The notes under the pieces are model-generated. The model worked only from the letters and a program-made list of their open reading frames with translations. It was not told the DNA's origin and did not search any database. Both the position numbers and the translations under genes were made by a program. From JACVRW01 sp963716215 (lineage in GTDB: Bacteria; Actinomycetota; Thermoleophilia; Solirubrobacterales; Thermoleophilaceae), in the NCBI GenBank assembly GCA_963716215.1, contig OY970298.1, forward strand, positions 3,906,001 to 3,970,000: 64,000 nt of DNA, read 5' to 3'. This document shows positions 56,531-64,000 of this stretch, piece by piece (position 1 is the first letter of the stretch; each line of letters opens with the position of its first letter).

Positions 56531-57790
56531 GTGGCGGCCCATGACGGAAACGGCCTCGACACCGCTCGGATCGCCACGATCGGATCCGAGCGGTCGTACG
56601 CCCTCGTAGAGCTCACGCGCGCGCTGATCTCAGCCCCCAGCCAGAACCCACCGGGTGACGAGCGCGGCGTCGCGGCGGTGGTTCGGGACGCTCTCGGCGA
56701 CCTGTCCGAGCTGAGCCTGGCAACCCCGTCCGTGCACCCCGAGCGACCGAACCTCGTTTTCGCCGCCGGTCGCGAGGACCGCCAGACGCTCGTCCTGGCC
56801 GCCCACGCGGACACCGTGCCGGTGCGCGGCGACTGGACCATGGATCCCTTCGACGGCACTTTGGACGACTCCCGCGTGTACGGCCTTGGCGCCAGCGACA
56901 ACAAGGGCGCCATCGCGGCGATGACGCTGGCCTTCCGAACGCTCGTGGAGGGCGGGATGGGCGAGCATGGCCGGCTCATCTTGGTCGTGAACGCCGACGA
57001 GGAGGCTGGCGGCGCCGCCGGCATCGACGTAGTACGGGAGCACCTGCGCGAGAACGAGCGTCCCGATGCTGCGGTTGTGGCCGAGCCGAGTGGCGTAAGG
57101 CACGGCTTCGAGCATCTGTACGTCGCGGCGCGCGGCGCTAGTCGGTTCCTCGTGTCGGTCGAGGGCACCGCCACGCACTCCAGCCTGTCGTCGCGCGACG
57201 GTGTCAGCAACGCCATAGAGAGCCTCACACGCGTGACACAGGCGCTGGGAGATCGGCTCGAGCTCCTCTCGATCCCCGACGAGTGGTACGGCCGCCAGGC
57301 GGAGCTGGTCCCGGTAGTCAGCGAGGGCGGCGAAGGCTGGGGCGTGATCCCGGGACGGGCGTCGATGAGCTTCGACCTACGGGTGGCCCCCGGGGTCGAA
57401 CAGAAAGACGCGGAGGCCGACGTGCGCGAGGCCGTCGAGTCGGCCGCCCGCGAGTTGGGCATCGACGCGCGGCTCCGATTTCCGGATTCCGGCCTGCGCT
57501 GGGTTGGACCATCGAGTGTTACGCCCCACGAGCTCGTCGTGCGTTGTGCGCAGGACAGCTGGACCGATGTCTTCGGCTGTTCCCCATCGCTCGCCGGCTT
57601 TCCCGGTGGAACCGACGCACGGGTGCTGAGCGACCTCGGCGTGCCCTCGCTTCCCGCTCTCGGCCCCGGGGCCCTGATCCGCGCGCACGCTCCAGACGAG
57701 TACGTCGAGACCGAGGAGCTGGTCGCCGCGTTCCGCCTCTATCTCGGCATCGCCGTCCGGTTTCTTCAACACGAGACAGGAGACTCATGA
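56531..57790 (+). CDS. M20-family metallopeptidase/deacylase (ArgE/DapE type)
   Basis: This 419-residue two-domain zinc hydrolase has AAHADTVPVRG (first ligand and catalytic Asp), GASDNKGAIAAM (bridging Asp), NADEEAGG (catalytic Glu pair) and a late His in RAHAPDEYV. The middle dimerisation domain is typical. ArgE/DapE relatives remove acyl groups from N-acyl amino acids. GTG 56531 is six bases after the binding protein stop; ATG 56540 is possible. It overlaps the amidohydrolase gene (ATGA). Confidence 0.9.
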   Translation: MAAHDGNGLDTARIATIGSERSYALVELTRALISAPSQNPPGDERGVAAVVRDALGDLSELSLATPSVHPERPNLVFAAGREDRQTLVLAAHADTVPVRGDWTMDPFDGTLDDSRVYGLGASDNKGAIAAMTLAFRTLVEGGMGEHGRLILVVNADEEAGGAAGIDVVREHLRENERPDAAVVAEPSGVRHGFEHLYVAARGASRFLVSVEGTATHSSLSSRDGVSNAIESLTRVTQALGDRLELLSIPDEWYGRQAELVPVVSEGGEGWGVIPGRASMSFDLRVAPGVEQKDAEADVREAVESAARELGIDARLRFPDSGLRWVGPSSVTPHELVVRCAQDSWTDVFGCSPSLAGFPGGTDARVLSDLGVPSLPALGPGALIRAHAPDEYVETEELVAAFRLYLGIAVRFLQHETGDS

Positions 57791-59205
57791 CCGCCAGCAA
57801 GCGCTGCGACCTGCTGATCGACCACGCCTACGTGATCACGATGGACGCACAGCGAACGACCATCGACGACGGGGCGATCGCGGTGGACGGCGGCCGCATC
57901 GCGGCGTTGGGCACGCGCGACGAGATCGTGTCAGCCTGGACGGCGCCGACGACCATCGACGCCGGCGGCGCCCCGGTGCATCCCGGCTTCATCGAGACGC
58001 ACACGCACATCACGATCCACACGACCCGCGGGGTATTCCCGGACACGCTCTCGTGGGACGACGCGGTCTCGTTCTACGCCGACTTCTGGAACGAGGTCAC
58101 GCCGGAAGAGGAGTACATCGGCGCGCGCCTCGCGTGTCTGGAGCTGGTGCGCAACGGTGGGACCGCCTTCCTCGAGGCCGGCACCGTGCTCGACCCGGAC
58201 GCCGCGGCGCGCGCCGCGTCCGAGGTCGGGATCCGCGCGTGGTTGGCGGACCCATTCCTGTGGGACATCGGCGGGTTCACGCCGGACTCGCCGATCGTCC
58301 ATCGGGCACCCCCGACCACCAAGCGCTCGCTCGAGGCGCTTGGTGGCCAGCTGGCTCGCAACAGCGATCCCGACGCGCTCGTCCAGGGTCATGTCTCGCT
58401 GATCGGGATGGCCTCCGCCTCCGACGAGCTCACCGTCTCGGCTAAGACGCTCGCGCGCGAACATGGGGTGGTCTTCAATCAGCATCAGTCGTTCGCGCCG
58501 CCCGACGTGGCCGATGACGACCAGCGCCTCGGCCGACACCCGTTGATTCACCTGGCGGAGCTGGGCATCCTCGACGACGCAACCACGCTCGCGCACATGA
58601 ACATCATCCGCGACGACGAGGTCGACCCGGTCACCGGGAGCGGGATTTCGATCGCGTGGTGCCCGATCGCCTCGATGCTGATGGGAGCGGGTGGCACGGT
58701 CCGAGGTCGCCACTGCGAACTGCACCATGCGGGCGTCAACATCGCGCTCGGCTCCGACTCGGCGAACTGGGCCGGGCGCTTCGATCCCGGCAGCATCGCG
58801 ATGGCCGCCCTGCTCACCGCGCGTGACAAGACGCAGTCGCGCACGGCGCTGGACACCTACGACGTCCTGCGCATGGCCACAACGTGCGGGGCGCGCGCCG
58901 TCGGCGCGCAGGATCAGCTCGGGACCCTCGAGGAGGGGAAGCGCGCCGACCTCGTCGTGAGACGGATCGACCGTCCAGAGGCCCAGCCGTATGCGCCGCC
59001 TTACACGGACCCCATCCAGAACGTCGTGCTGGCGGGCCGAGAGAGCACGATCCACACCGTGGTCGTGGCGGGCGAGGTCGTCGTCAGCGACGGCCGCTCC
59101 ACCCGTGTGGACGAGGCGGAGGTATACGCCCAGGCAAGCGAGGCGGCCGTGTCGCTGGCCCGTCGCATGGGTGTGGCCCCCGTGGCCGGGAGCCCAGCTG
59201 GGTGA
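57787..59205 (+). CDS. Amidohydrolase/deaminase of the TrzA/AtzB/guanine-deaminase group
   Basis: This is a 472-residue amidohydrolase. The metal ligands are visible: HTHITIH after PGFIE, His in VVFNQHQS, His in TLAHMN and the Asp in LGSDSANW. The group deaminates or dechlorinates triazines, purines and related rings, or acts on guanidino compounds. Following a polyamine-type importer and an M20 deacylase, a guanidine- or amine-bearing substrate is plausible, but this is inference. The start overlaps the M20 stop, and the end overlaps the GntR start. Confidence 0.9.
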   Translation: MTASKRCDLLIDHAYVITMDAQRTTIDDGAIAVDGGRIAALGTRDEIVSAWTAPTTIDAGGAPVHPGFIETHTHITIHTTRGVFPDTLSWDDAVSFYADFWNEVTPEEEYIGARLACLELVRNGGTAFLEAGTVLDPDAAARAASEVGIRAWLADPFLWDIGGFTPDSPIVHRAPPTTKRSLEALGGQLARNSDPDALVQGHVSLIGMASASDELTVSAKTLAREHGVVFNQHQSFAPPDVADDDQRLGRHPLIHLAELGILDDATTLAHMNIIRDDEVDPVTGSGISIAWCPIASMLMGAGGTVRGRHCELHHAGVNIALGSDSANWAGRFDPGSIAMAALLTARDKTQSRTALDTYDVLRMATTCGARAVGAQDQLGTLEEGKRADLVVRRIDRPEAQPYAPPYTDPIQNVVLAGRESTIHTVVVAGEVVVSDGRSTRVDEAEVYAQASEAAVSLARRMGVAPVAGSPAG

Positions 59206-59987
59206 CCCCGGCGCCGGACAACCTCGCAGCGGAGCGCCGGGTGGACGACCGACACCTGTCGTCATTCCGCCCGATCAGGCTGCGGAAGGCCGCCGACGAG
59301 GTCATCTCCGTGATCATCGACGCGATCCGGGGCGGGCTGTTCCAACCCGGCGCGCTGCTTCCCCGGGAGCGCGACCTCGCCGCGCGCCTAGAGGTGAGCC
59401 GCGTGGTGGTGCGGGAGGCGGTGCGCGTCCTGGAGCAGGCCGGGATCGTGTCTGTTCGGCGCGGGAACAACGGAGGCGTGCTGGTGGAGTCGCGCTCGAT
59501 TCCACCGCATCTGATCGCGGCGCTGGAGGGCGAGACGGCGGCCGGAATGCGGTCGCTGCTCGAGACTCGCCGTGCCCTGGAGGTCAATGCCGCGGTGCTG
59601 GCTGCGCGACGCGCCACCGATGAGGACTTTGCCGACCTCCAGCGCCTGATCGACCTCCTGCCCGACCTGCTCGAGGATCCCGACGAGTTCATCCTGGTCG
59701 ACTGCCAGTTCCACATCCGCATCTCGGAGGCCTCCGGCAACGACCTGTTGAGCGAGTACACCACGACAACGATCAACCGGTTCGCCGACCGACGCGCCCA
59801 GTATCCGGTCGGTCGGATCGACCTCAACCAGGGGATCGCCAACCAGCAGCACTCGCTCGACGCGATCAAGAGCGGCGACGTCGAGCGCGTGGTCGCGTCG
59901 ATCGACGACCACCTCGGGTCGGTCGAGGAGCACTTCCTCGGCGAGCGCCTGGAATTCCCCGACGGTCTCGTGCCGCGGACGCGATGA
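59202..59987 (+). CDS. GntR-family regulator (FadR subfamily)
   Basis: This 261-residue regulator has its winged helix at residues 25-95 (ERDLAARLEVSRVVVREAV, then VSVRRGNNGGVLV) and an FCD domain behind it with metal ligands in VDCQFHIRISEASG and the late DDHLGSVEEHF. It lies inside the operon, coupled to the genes on both sides. The inverted repeat at 55288 is the likely binding site. GTG 59202 is the start. Confidence 0.88.
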   Translation: MTPAPDNLAAERRVDDRHLSSFRPIRLRKAADEVISVIIDAIRGGLFQPGALLPRERDLAARLEVSRVVVREAVRVLEQAGIVSVRRGNNGGVLVESRSIPPHLIAALEGETAAGMRSLLETRRALEVNAAVLAARRATDEDFADLQRLIDLLPDLLEDPDEFILVDCQFHIRISEASGNDLLSEYTTTTINRFADRRAQYPVGRIDLNQGIANQQHSLDAIKSGDVERVVASIDDHLGSVEEHFLGERLEFPDGLVPRTR

Positions 59988-61066
59988 CCGCCGCCGAGGT
60001 GATCGGCGCCTTTCGTGAGCGCGCTCACGGCGTGCATCTCGACGCGGCCAGCTATGGGCTGCTGCCCACACCCACGATCGAGGCCATGCACGCGTCGCTG
60101 GACGAGCAGGCGCGAGGCACGGGTAACTGGCCCGAGTGGGAGCGCGAGTCGGATGTGTCCCGGGATCTCTTCGCGGGACTCCTGCACGCCGATGCCCTGA
60201 ATGTCGCGCTCGTGCCGACGGTCGCGGTCGCGACAGCGATGGTGGCCACGGCGGTCCAGCACGGAGGTGAGGTCCTCGTTCCGGAGGGCGACTTCACCTC
60301 CGTGCTGTTCCCCCTGCTGGTCGCCGAACGGCGGGGGCTCGTGCGGATTCGAACCGCCCCGCTTTCCGAGCTCCCGGAGCAGATCACCACCGAGACCGCG
60401 CTGGTGGCCTACAGCCTGGTGCAGTCCGCATCGGGCGAGCTGGCCCGGCATGCCGACGTCGTCGCGGCCGCGCGCGAGCAGCGGGCAATGGTCTTCGTCG
60501 ACGCCACCCAGGCCCTAGGCGCCGTGCCCTTCGACGTCGACGATCCGCCTGTGGACTTCGTGGCCTGCGCCGGATACAAGTTCCTCTGCTGCCCGCGGGG
60601 GGTGGGGTTCTTCTACGTGCGCGCGGAGCGTCAGGCCGATGTCGCTCCGATCGCGGCCTCGTGGTTTGCGGCCGACGACAGGTATGGGCGCTTCTACGGC
60701 GGGCCGCTCACCTTGGCCGAGGGGGCGGCGGCCTTCGACCTCTCGCTCTCATGGCACTGCTGGGTCGGGGCTCGCCAGTCACTCGAGCTGATCTGCTCAC
60801 TCGGCGAGCAGGAACGGTTCGCGCTCGCGCACGCCCCTGTGCGCGACCTGGCCGAGACCTTGGGACTGCCCGTGCCGGCCTCCACGATCCTGTCCATCCG
60901 GATATCCGACGCCGAGCGCGCCGGGGAAGCCCTGGAGGAGGCCGGCGTGCGGGCGTCCGTGCGCGCGGGCTCCGTCCGGGTTTCCTCGCACTTCTACAAC
61001 GTCGCTGACGACGCCAGCCGTGCCGCGAGCGCGCTGGCCCCGTTGCTCACCCACCAGGAGGTCTGA
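59984..61066 (+). CDS. PLP-dependent class V aminotransferase-like enzyme
   Basis: This 360-residue protein of the cysteine desulfurase/aminotransferase V fold opens with HLDAASYGLLPTPTI. The cofactor-binding region includes VFVDATQALGAVPFD, and the Schiff-base Lys lies in CAGYKFLCCPRGVGF. The last ~90 residues form the small domain. Without an active-site Cys loop typical of desulfurases it is more likely an aminotransferase or lyase. It precedes an aldehyde dehydrogenase, so the pair may convert an amine to an acid through an aldehyde. Confidence 0.87.
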   Translation: MTAAEVIGAFRERAHGVHLDAASYGLLPTPTIEAMHASLDEQARGTGNWPEWERESDVSRDLFAGLLHADALNVALVPTVAVATAMVATAVQHGGEVLVPEGDFTSVLFPLLVAERRGLVRIRTAPLSELPEQITTETALVAYSLVQSASGELARHADVVAAAREQRAMVFVDATQALGAVPFDVDDPPVDFVACAGYKFLCCPRGVGFFYVRAERQADVAPIAASWFAADDRYGRFYGGPLTLAEGAAAFDLSLSWHCWVGARQSLELICSLGEQERFALAHAPVRDLAETLGLPVPASTILSIRISDAERAGEALEEAGVRASVRAGSVRVSSHFYNVADDASRAASALAPLLTHQEV

Positions 61067-62547
61067 TGTCGAACAGCACCATTCCAGGCCTGCAGCGCGA
61101 GCTCTTCATCGGCGGCCGCTTCACGGCCGCCCAAGACGGACGCACGTTCCAGACGCACGCCCCGGGCACGGGAGCGGTCATCGGGGAGGTGGCCGAGGCC
61201 GCTGAGGCGGACGTCGACCTCGCCGTCCGAGCGGCACGTGCAGCCCTCGACGGAGAGTGGGGCGCGCTTGACCTAGGCACCAGGGCGGCCCTGTTGCGGA
61301 GGGTCGCCGACCTGATCGAGGAACGCTCGGCAGAGCTCGCCGAGCTCGAGTCGCTCGACGGCGGCAAGCCGATCCGCGACGCGAGACCGCAGGTCGGGGT
61401 GGCGGCGGCGTGGTTCGGCTTCTTCGCGGACATTGCCCAGCGCGCTCGCACCTCGGTGATCCCCGGTCTGCCGGGGCACTTCAACTACACCCTGCGCAAG
61501 CCGCTGGGCGTGGTGGGCCTGATCGTGCCGTGGAACTTCCCGCTCGCGCTGTACGGGATCAAGATGCCGGCCGCGCTTGCCATGGGCAACGCGGTGATCC
61601 TCAAGCCGGCCGAGCAGACGCCGCTGACTGCGCTGGCGCTCGCGGACATCTGCCGCGAGGCCGGCCTGCCCGACGGAGCGGTGAACGTCCTGCCTGGCTT
61701 CGGTGAGACAGCGGGGCGCGCGCTGGTCGAACACCCAGGCGTCGACGCGATCTCGTTCACGGGGAGCACCGATGTGGGGCGCGATATCGCCGCACGCGCC
61801 GGTCAGCGACTGAAGAAGGTCACGCTCGAGCTCGGCGGGAAGTCGCCCAACATCGTCTTCGCCGACGCCGACCTCGACGCCGCGGCCGACACGTCCCTGT
61901 TCACCTTCGCGACGCACCAGGGTCAGCTGTGCAGCGCCGGCTCCCGCCTGCTCGTGGAAGACGCGGTGCACGACGAGTTCCTCGCCCGGCTCGTGGAACG
62001 CGCGCAGCGGCTCCGCGTCGGCCTGCCGTCGGATCCCGAGTCGCAGCTCGGCGCCGTGATTACTCCGGAGCAGCTCGAGCGGATCGAACGCTACGTGGAC
62101 ATCGGCGCGAAGGACGGCGCGACCAAGGTGCTGGGCGAAGGTCGACCCACGATCGCCAACGGGGAGAACGGCACCTACTACTCCCCCACGATCTTCGCCG
62201 GCGTTCGCAGCGGGCATCGAATCGCGCAAGAGGAGATCTTCGGCCCGGTTCTATCGGTGATCCCCTTCCGCGACGAGGCCGAGGCGGTCACTCTCGCCAA
62301 CGATGTTCTCTACGGGCTCGCCGCCGGGGTGTGGACGAGCCGACTGGATCGAGCGCACCGCATGGCGGACGCAGTCGAGGCCGGGCTCGTGTACGTGAAC
62401 ACGATGAACGTGCTCTCCCCGGGCTCGCCGTACTCCGGCTGGAAAGCCAGTGGGCTGGGAGTCGAGGGTGGAATCGAGCAGGCCGAGAGCTTCACGAAGC
62501 TCAAGAGCGTGTGGGTGCGGACCGAGGGCGCGAACCCCGTTCTCTGA
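61066..62547 (+). CDS. NAD-dependent aldehyde dehydrogenase
   Basis: This 493-residue aldehyde dehydrogenase has the cofactor loop SFTGSTDVG, catalytic Glu in LELGGKSPN and catalytic Cys in QGQLCSAGSR. The N-terminal oligomerisation strand and closing SFTKLKSVWV are normal for the betaine-/aminoaldehyde dehydrogenase group. It shares one base with the preceding stop (TGATG) and ends the operon. It most likely oxidises an aminoaldehyde or omega-aldehyde made by the PLP enzyme. Confidence 0.93.
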   Translation: MSNSTIPGLQRELFIGGRFTAAQDGRTFQTHAPGTGAVIGEVAEAAEADVDLAVRAARAALDGEWGALDLGTRAALLRRVADLIEERSAELAELESLDGGKPIRDARPQVGVAAAWFGFFADIAQRARTSVIPGLPGHFNYTLRKPLGVVGLIVPWNFPLALYGIKMPAALAMGNAVILKPAEQTPLTALALADICREAGLPDGAVNVLPGFGETAGRALVEHPGVDAISFTGSTDVGRDIAARAGQRLKKVTLELGGKSPNIVFADADLDAAADTSLFTFATHQGQLCSAGSRLLVEDAVHDEFLARLVERAQRLRVGLPSDPESQLGAVITPEQLERIERYVDIGAKDGATKVLGEGRPTIANGENGTYYSPTIFAGVRSGHRIAQEEIFGPVLSVIPFRDEAEAVTLANDVLYGLAAGVWTSRLDRAHRMADAVEAGLVYVNTMNVLSPGSPYSGWKASGLGVEGGIEQAESFTKLKSVWVRTEGANPVL

Positions 62548-62571
62548 GCCTCGCGCGCCCCGCTAGCCGGC

Positions 62572-64000
62572 TTACTTCCGCGGTCCTGCCGTGGCCAGAA
62601 TGCGGGCGCAGGTGGCGTCGCCGCGGCAGGCCGCTGCCGGATTGGTGCGTCGCAGCAGCGTGTTGCCCACGAGCGTGATCCCGTCGGTGGGCGTGTCCTT
62701 CGGCCACCAGAACGGCTTGGCGTCATCCCAGTAGTTGTTCGCGATCCTGATCCGTCGCGGTTGGACGCCTGACACGGCGTCGTCGCTGCCGTAGAGCACG
62801 TTGCGCTCCAGCGTGACCCAGTCGGCGCCGACGTCGGGGTAGATGCCGGTTCCGCCCGCGTGGTGCACCACGTTGCCGCGTACCACGGCCCCGTCTTCGA
62901 ATGATGTTCCTTGGGCCGAGGGGAGATAGATGCCGCCGCCGTCGCGGACGGTCCCCACGGCGTCGAACACCAGGTTGCCCTCCACATGCAAACCGCCTGG
63001 GGACTCGCCCCAGATCCCCGTGTACGGCACGTCGTTGACCTGGTTGTGGGCCACCGTCGCCCCCCGAGAGCCTTCGAGGGAGATGCCGACCGAGCTGCGG
63101 TAGTCGATCCCGATGTGATGGACCCAGTTGTCCTCGACGCGGTTGCCGGCGCCGCGTCCCCGCACCTCCACGCCGCCACCGGACACGTCGTCGACCACGT
63201 TGCCGCGCACCGTGTTGTTCGAGCCGACCCTCGATAGGACCAACGCGAGCCCGCCCAGGTGAGTGAAGCGGTTGCCCTCGATGCTGATCCGCTCGGCGGC
63301 GTGGAACGCGACCTGGCCCGGCATCCGCTCGGGGACCGTGCCGCCGCGAGAAAACCAGCTGCCGATTATCTGCGGGAACCCGGCCCGCGTGTTCGGCGCC
63401 AGCCAGGTCGCGTGGGAGAAGGTCAGCCCTCTGAACGCCAGATTGTGGAGCGGGGCGTCGGCCGTCCCTTCGCCCACGACCAGTCGCTCCAGCACGGGTG
63501 CGACGACCGGAACACGCCGTGGATCCTCTCGCCGGCGGGGCAGGTAGTAGAGAACATGGCGGCCTGGCCGCGAACGGTCTAGGTACCAGCTGCCCCGCTT
63601 GCGAAGCAGGCTGAGGCTGTTCTCGACGTCGGTGGGCGGGGCGGGTCTCGCACCCCGAACTTCCGTGTTGTAAGCCTTCTTGAGATTGCTCCAGCACGGC
63701 TGATCGACGATGATCAAACTCCATTTCGCGTCGCCGCGGATGCGGTCGACGCCACAGCGCGCCTCCGAGTACGGAAGCCCGCCATCGCCGCCGTTGAACA
63801 CGAGCTCGAGGTCCTCGGCATGTCGCCAGGACTGCGGCACGGTGCTGCGGATGGCGTAGCCGGTCCGCACCCTGATCGCCTTCCCAGGCAGGCCGCGGCC
63901 GAGCGCAGTCCGCCTCGCGCGGCGGCCGTCGACGAAGAGCTGGCGGGTCTCGAGGGCACCGACGTTCGCACGCCAGGCCGCCGTGCGACGTTCTCGGCCC
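62572..64000 (-). CDS. Right-handed parallel beta-helix protein, 5'-truncated by window edge
   Basis: The visible ~475 residues are the C-terminal part of a secreted-type protein built of parallel beta-helix coils (PbH1 repeats: GNRFTHLGG, RGNVVDDVSGGGVEVRG, EDNWVHHIGI, EGNLVFDAVG, ERNVLYGSDD). Such proteins bind or cleave polysaccharides. Near the right edge, ETRQLFVDGRRARR resembles the N-terminal module common in these proteins. The frame is open to the window end. An internal GTG (63870) is not taken as the start because homologous-looking sequence continues upstream. It is convergent with the aldehyde dehydrogenase gene, with a 24-base gap. Confidence 0.82.
   Translation of the reverse strand, partial: GRERRTAAWRANVGALETRQLFVDGRRARRTALGRGLPGKAIRVRTGYAIRSTVPQSWRHAEDLELVFNGGDGGLPYSEARCGVDRIRGDAKWSLIIVDQPCWSNLKKAYNTEVRGARPAPPTDVENSLSLLRKRGSWYLDRSRPGRHVLYYLPRRREDPRRVPVVAPVLERLVVGEGTADAPLHNLAFRGLTFSHATWLAPNTRAGFPQIIGSWFSRGGTVPERMPGQVAFHAAERISIEGNRFTHLGGLALVLSRVGSNNTVRGNVVDDVSGGGVEVRGRGAGNRVEDNWVHHIGIDYRSSVGISLEGSRGATVAHNQVNDVPYTGIWGESPGGLHVEGNLVFDAVGTVRDGGGIYLPSAQGTSFEDGAVVRGNVVHHAGGTGIYPDVGADWVTLERNVLYGSDDAVSGVQPRRIRIANNYWDDAKPFWWPKDTPTDGITLVGNTLLRRTNPAAACRGDATCARILATAGPRK

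Noticed and set aside
1..64000. CRISPR arrays, tRNA/rRNA genes, IS elements, prophage genes
   Set aside because: No regularly spaced repeats, cloverleaf-like sequences, transposases, integrases or phage structural genes were seen by eye. A tRNAscan/Infernal run would be the decisive check for RNA genes.

Overview
The window is uniformly GC-rich with dense, translationally coupled operons, frequent GTG/TTG starts and lipoproteins whose lipobox cysteine is followed by acidic, Asp-rich tails. It also carries several luciferase-like flavin enzymes, GntR and TetR regulators, and BMP-type ABC importers. This fits an actinobacterium. The Asp-rich lipoprotein tails suggest the Thermoleophilia/Solirubrobacterales, but that placement is inference. 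I saw no tRNA or rRNA gene, CRISPR array, insertion sequence or prophage. No stretch over 300 bases lacks a gene. The overall content is a catabolic island of four or five gene sets, each with its own importer and/or regulator.

Region 1 (1-19417) is a pyridine-ring degradation locus. A minus-strand series runs from a GntR gene (18047) to the left edge. It encodes a BMP-type ABC importer, a family III CoA-transferase, an HMG-CoA-lyase-like enzyme, a NicX-type 2,5-dihydroxypyridine dioxygenase, a split PEP-synthase/dikinase pair, an HpaB-type flavin monooxygenase, a beta-decarboxylating dehydrogenase, an N-formylmaleamate-deformylase-like hydrolase and a three-subunit molybdenum hydroxylase cut by the window edge. 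Divergent from gntR are a maleamate-amidase-like NicF homologue and an HD-domain protein. Read together: hydroxylation of a (hydroxy)pyridine to 2,5-dihydroxypyridine, ring opening, deformylation and deamidation to maleate, then possibly D-malate oxidation. An identical 16-base operator lies before both the importer and nicF, and a related site lies before the dehydrogenase/deformylase/hydroxylase genes.

Region 2 (19467-29226) is mixed: a secreted TAP-like hydrolase, a small basic protein, a methyltransferase, an LLM oxidoreductase without a normal start, a secreted M28 peptidase, a Rieske oxygenase and PEP carboxylase (ppc).

Region 3 (29264-35551) is a plus-strand operon: iron-containing alcohol dehydrogenase, ferredoxin reductase, [3Fe-4S] ferredoxin, amidohydrolase with an apparent early frameshift, Rieske ferredoxin, a small unknown protein and a GntR regulator. 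An MFS transporter follows. A perfect inverted repeat precedes the operon.

Region 4 (35549-51669) appears to be a TetR regulon. Five copies of an ACTGAT-TGATCAGT-type palindrome lie upstream of five transcription units. These encode a VOC protein; an LLM monooxygenase with an alpha/beta hydrolase, a zinc alcohol dehydrogenase and a degenerate RibBA-like protein; a BMP lipoprotein with TetR; a second BMP-type importer with two phosphotriesterase-family proteins, RidA, a CocE-type hydrolase and a MetE-like protein; and a flavin reductase. The enzyme set resembles the Rut pyrimidine pathway by class but not by sequence. I regard it as the best candidate for an undescribed pathway.

Region 5 (51670-64000) starts with a secreted barrel protein and a possibly truncated small membrane protein. 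A polyamine-type ABC importer follows, divergent from a binding protein, M20 peptidase, amidohydrolase, GntR regulator, PLP enzyme and aldehyde dehydrogenase. A parallel beta-helix protein runs off the right edge.
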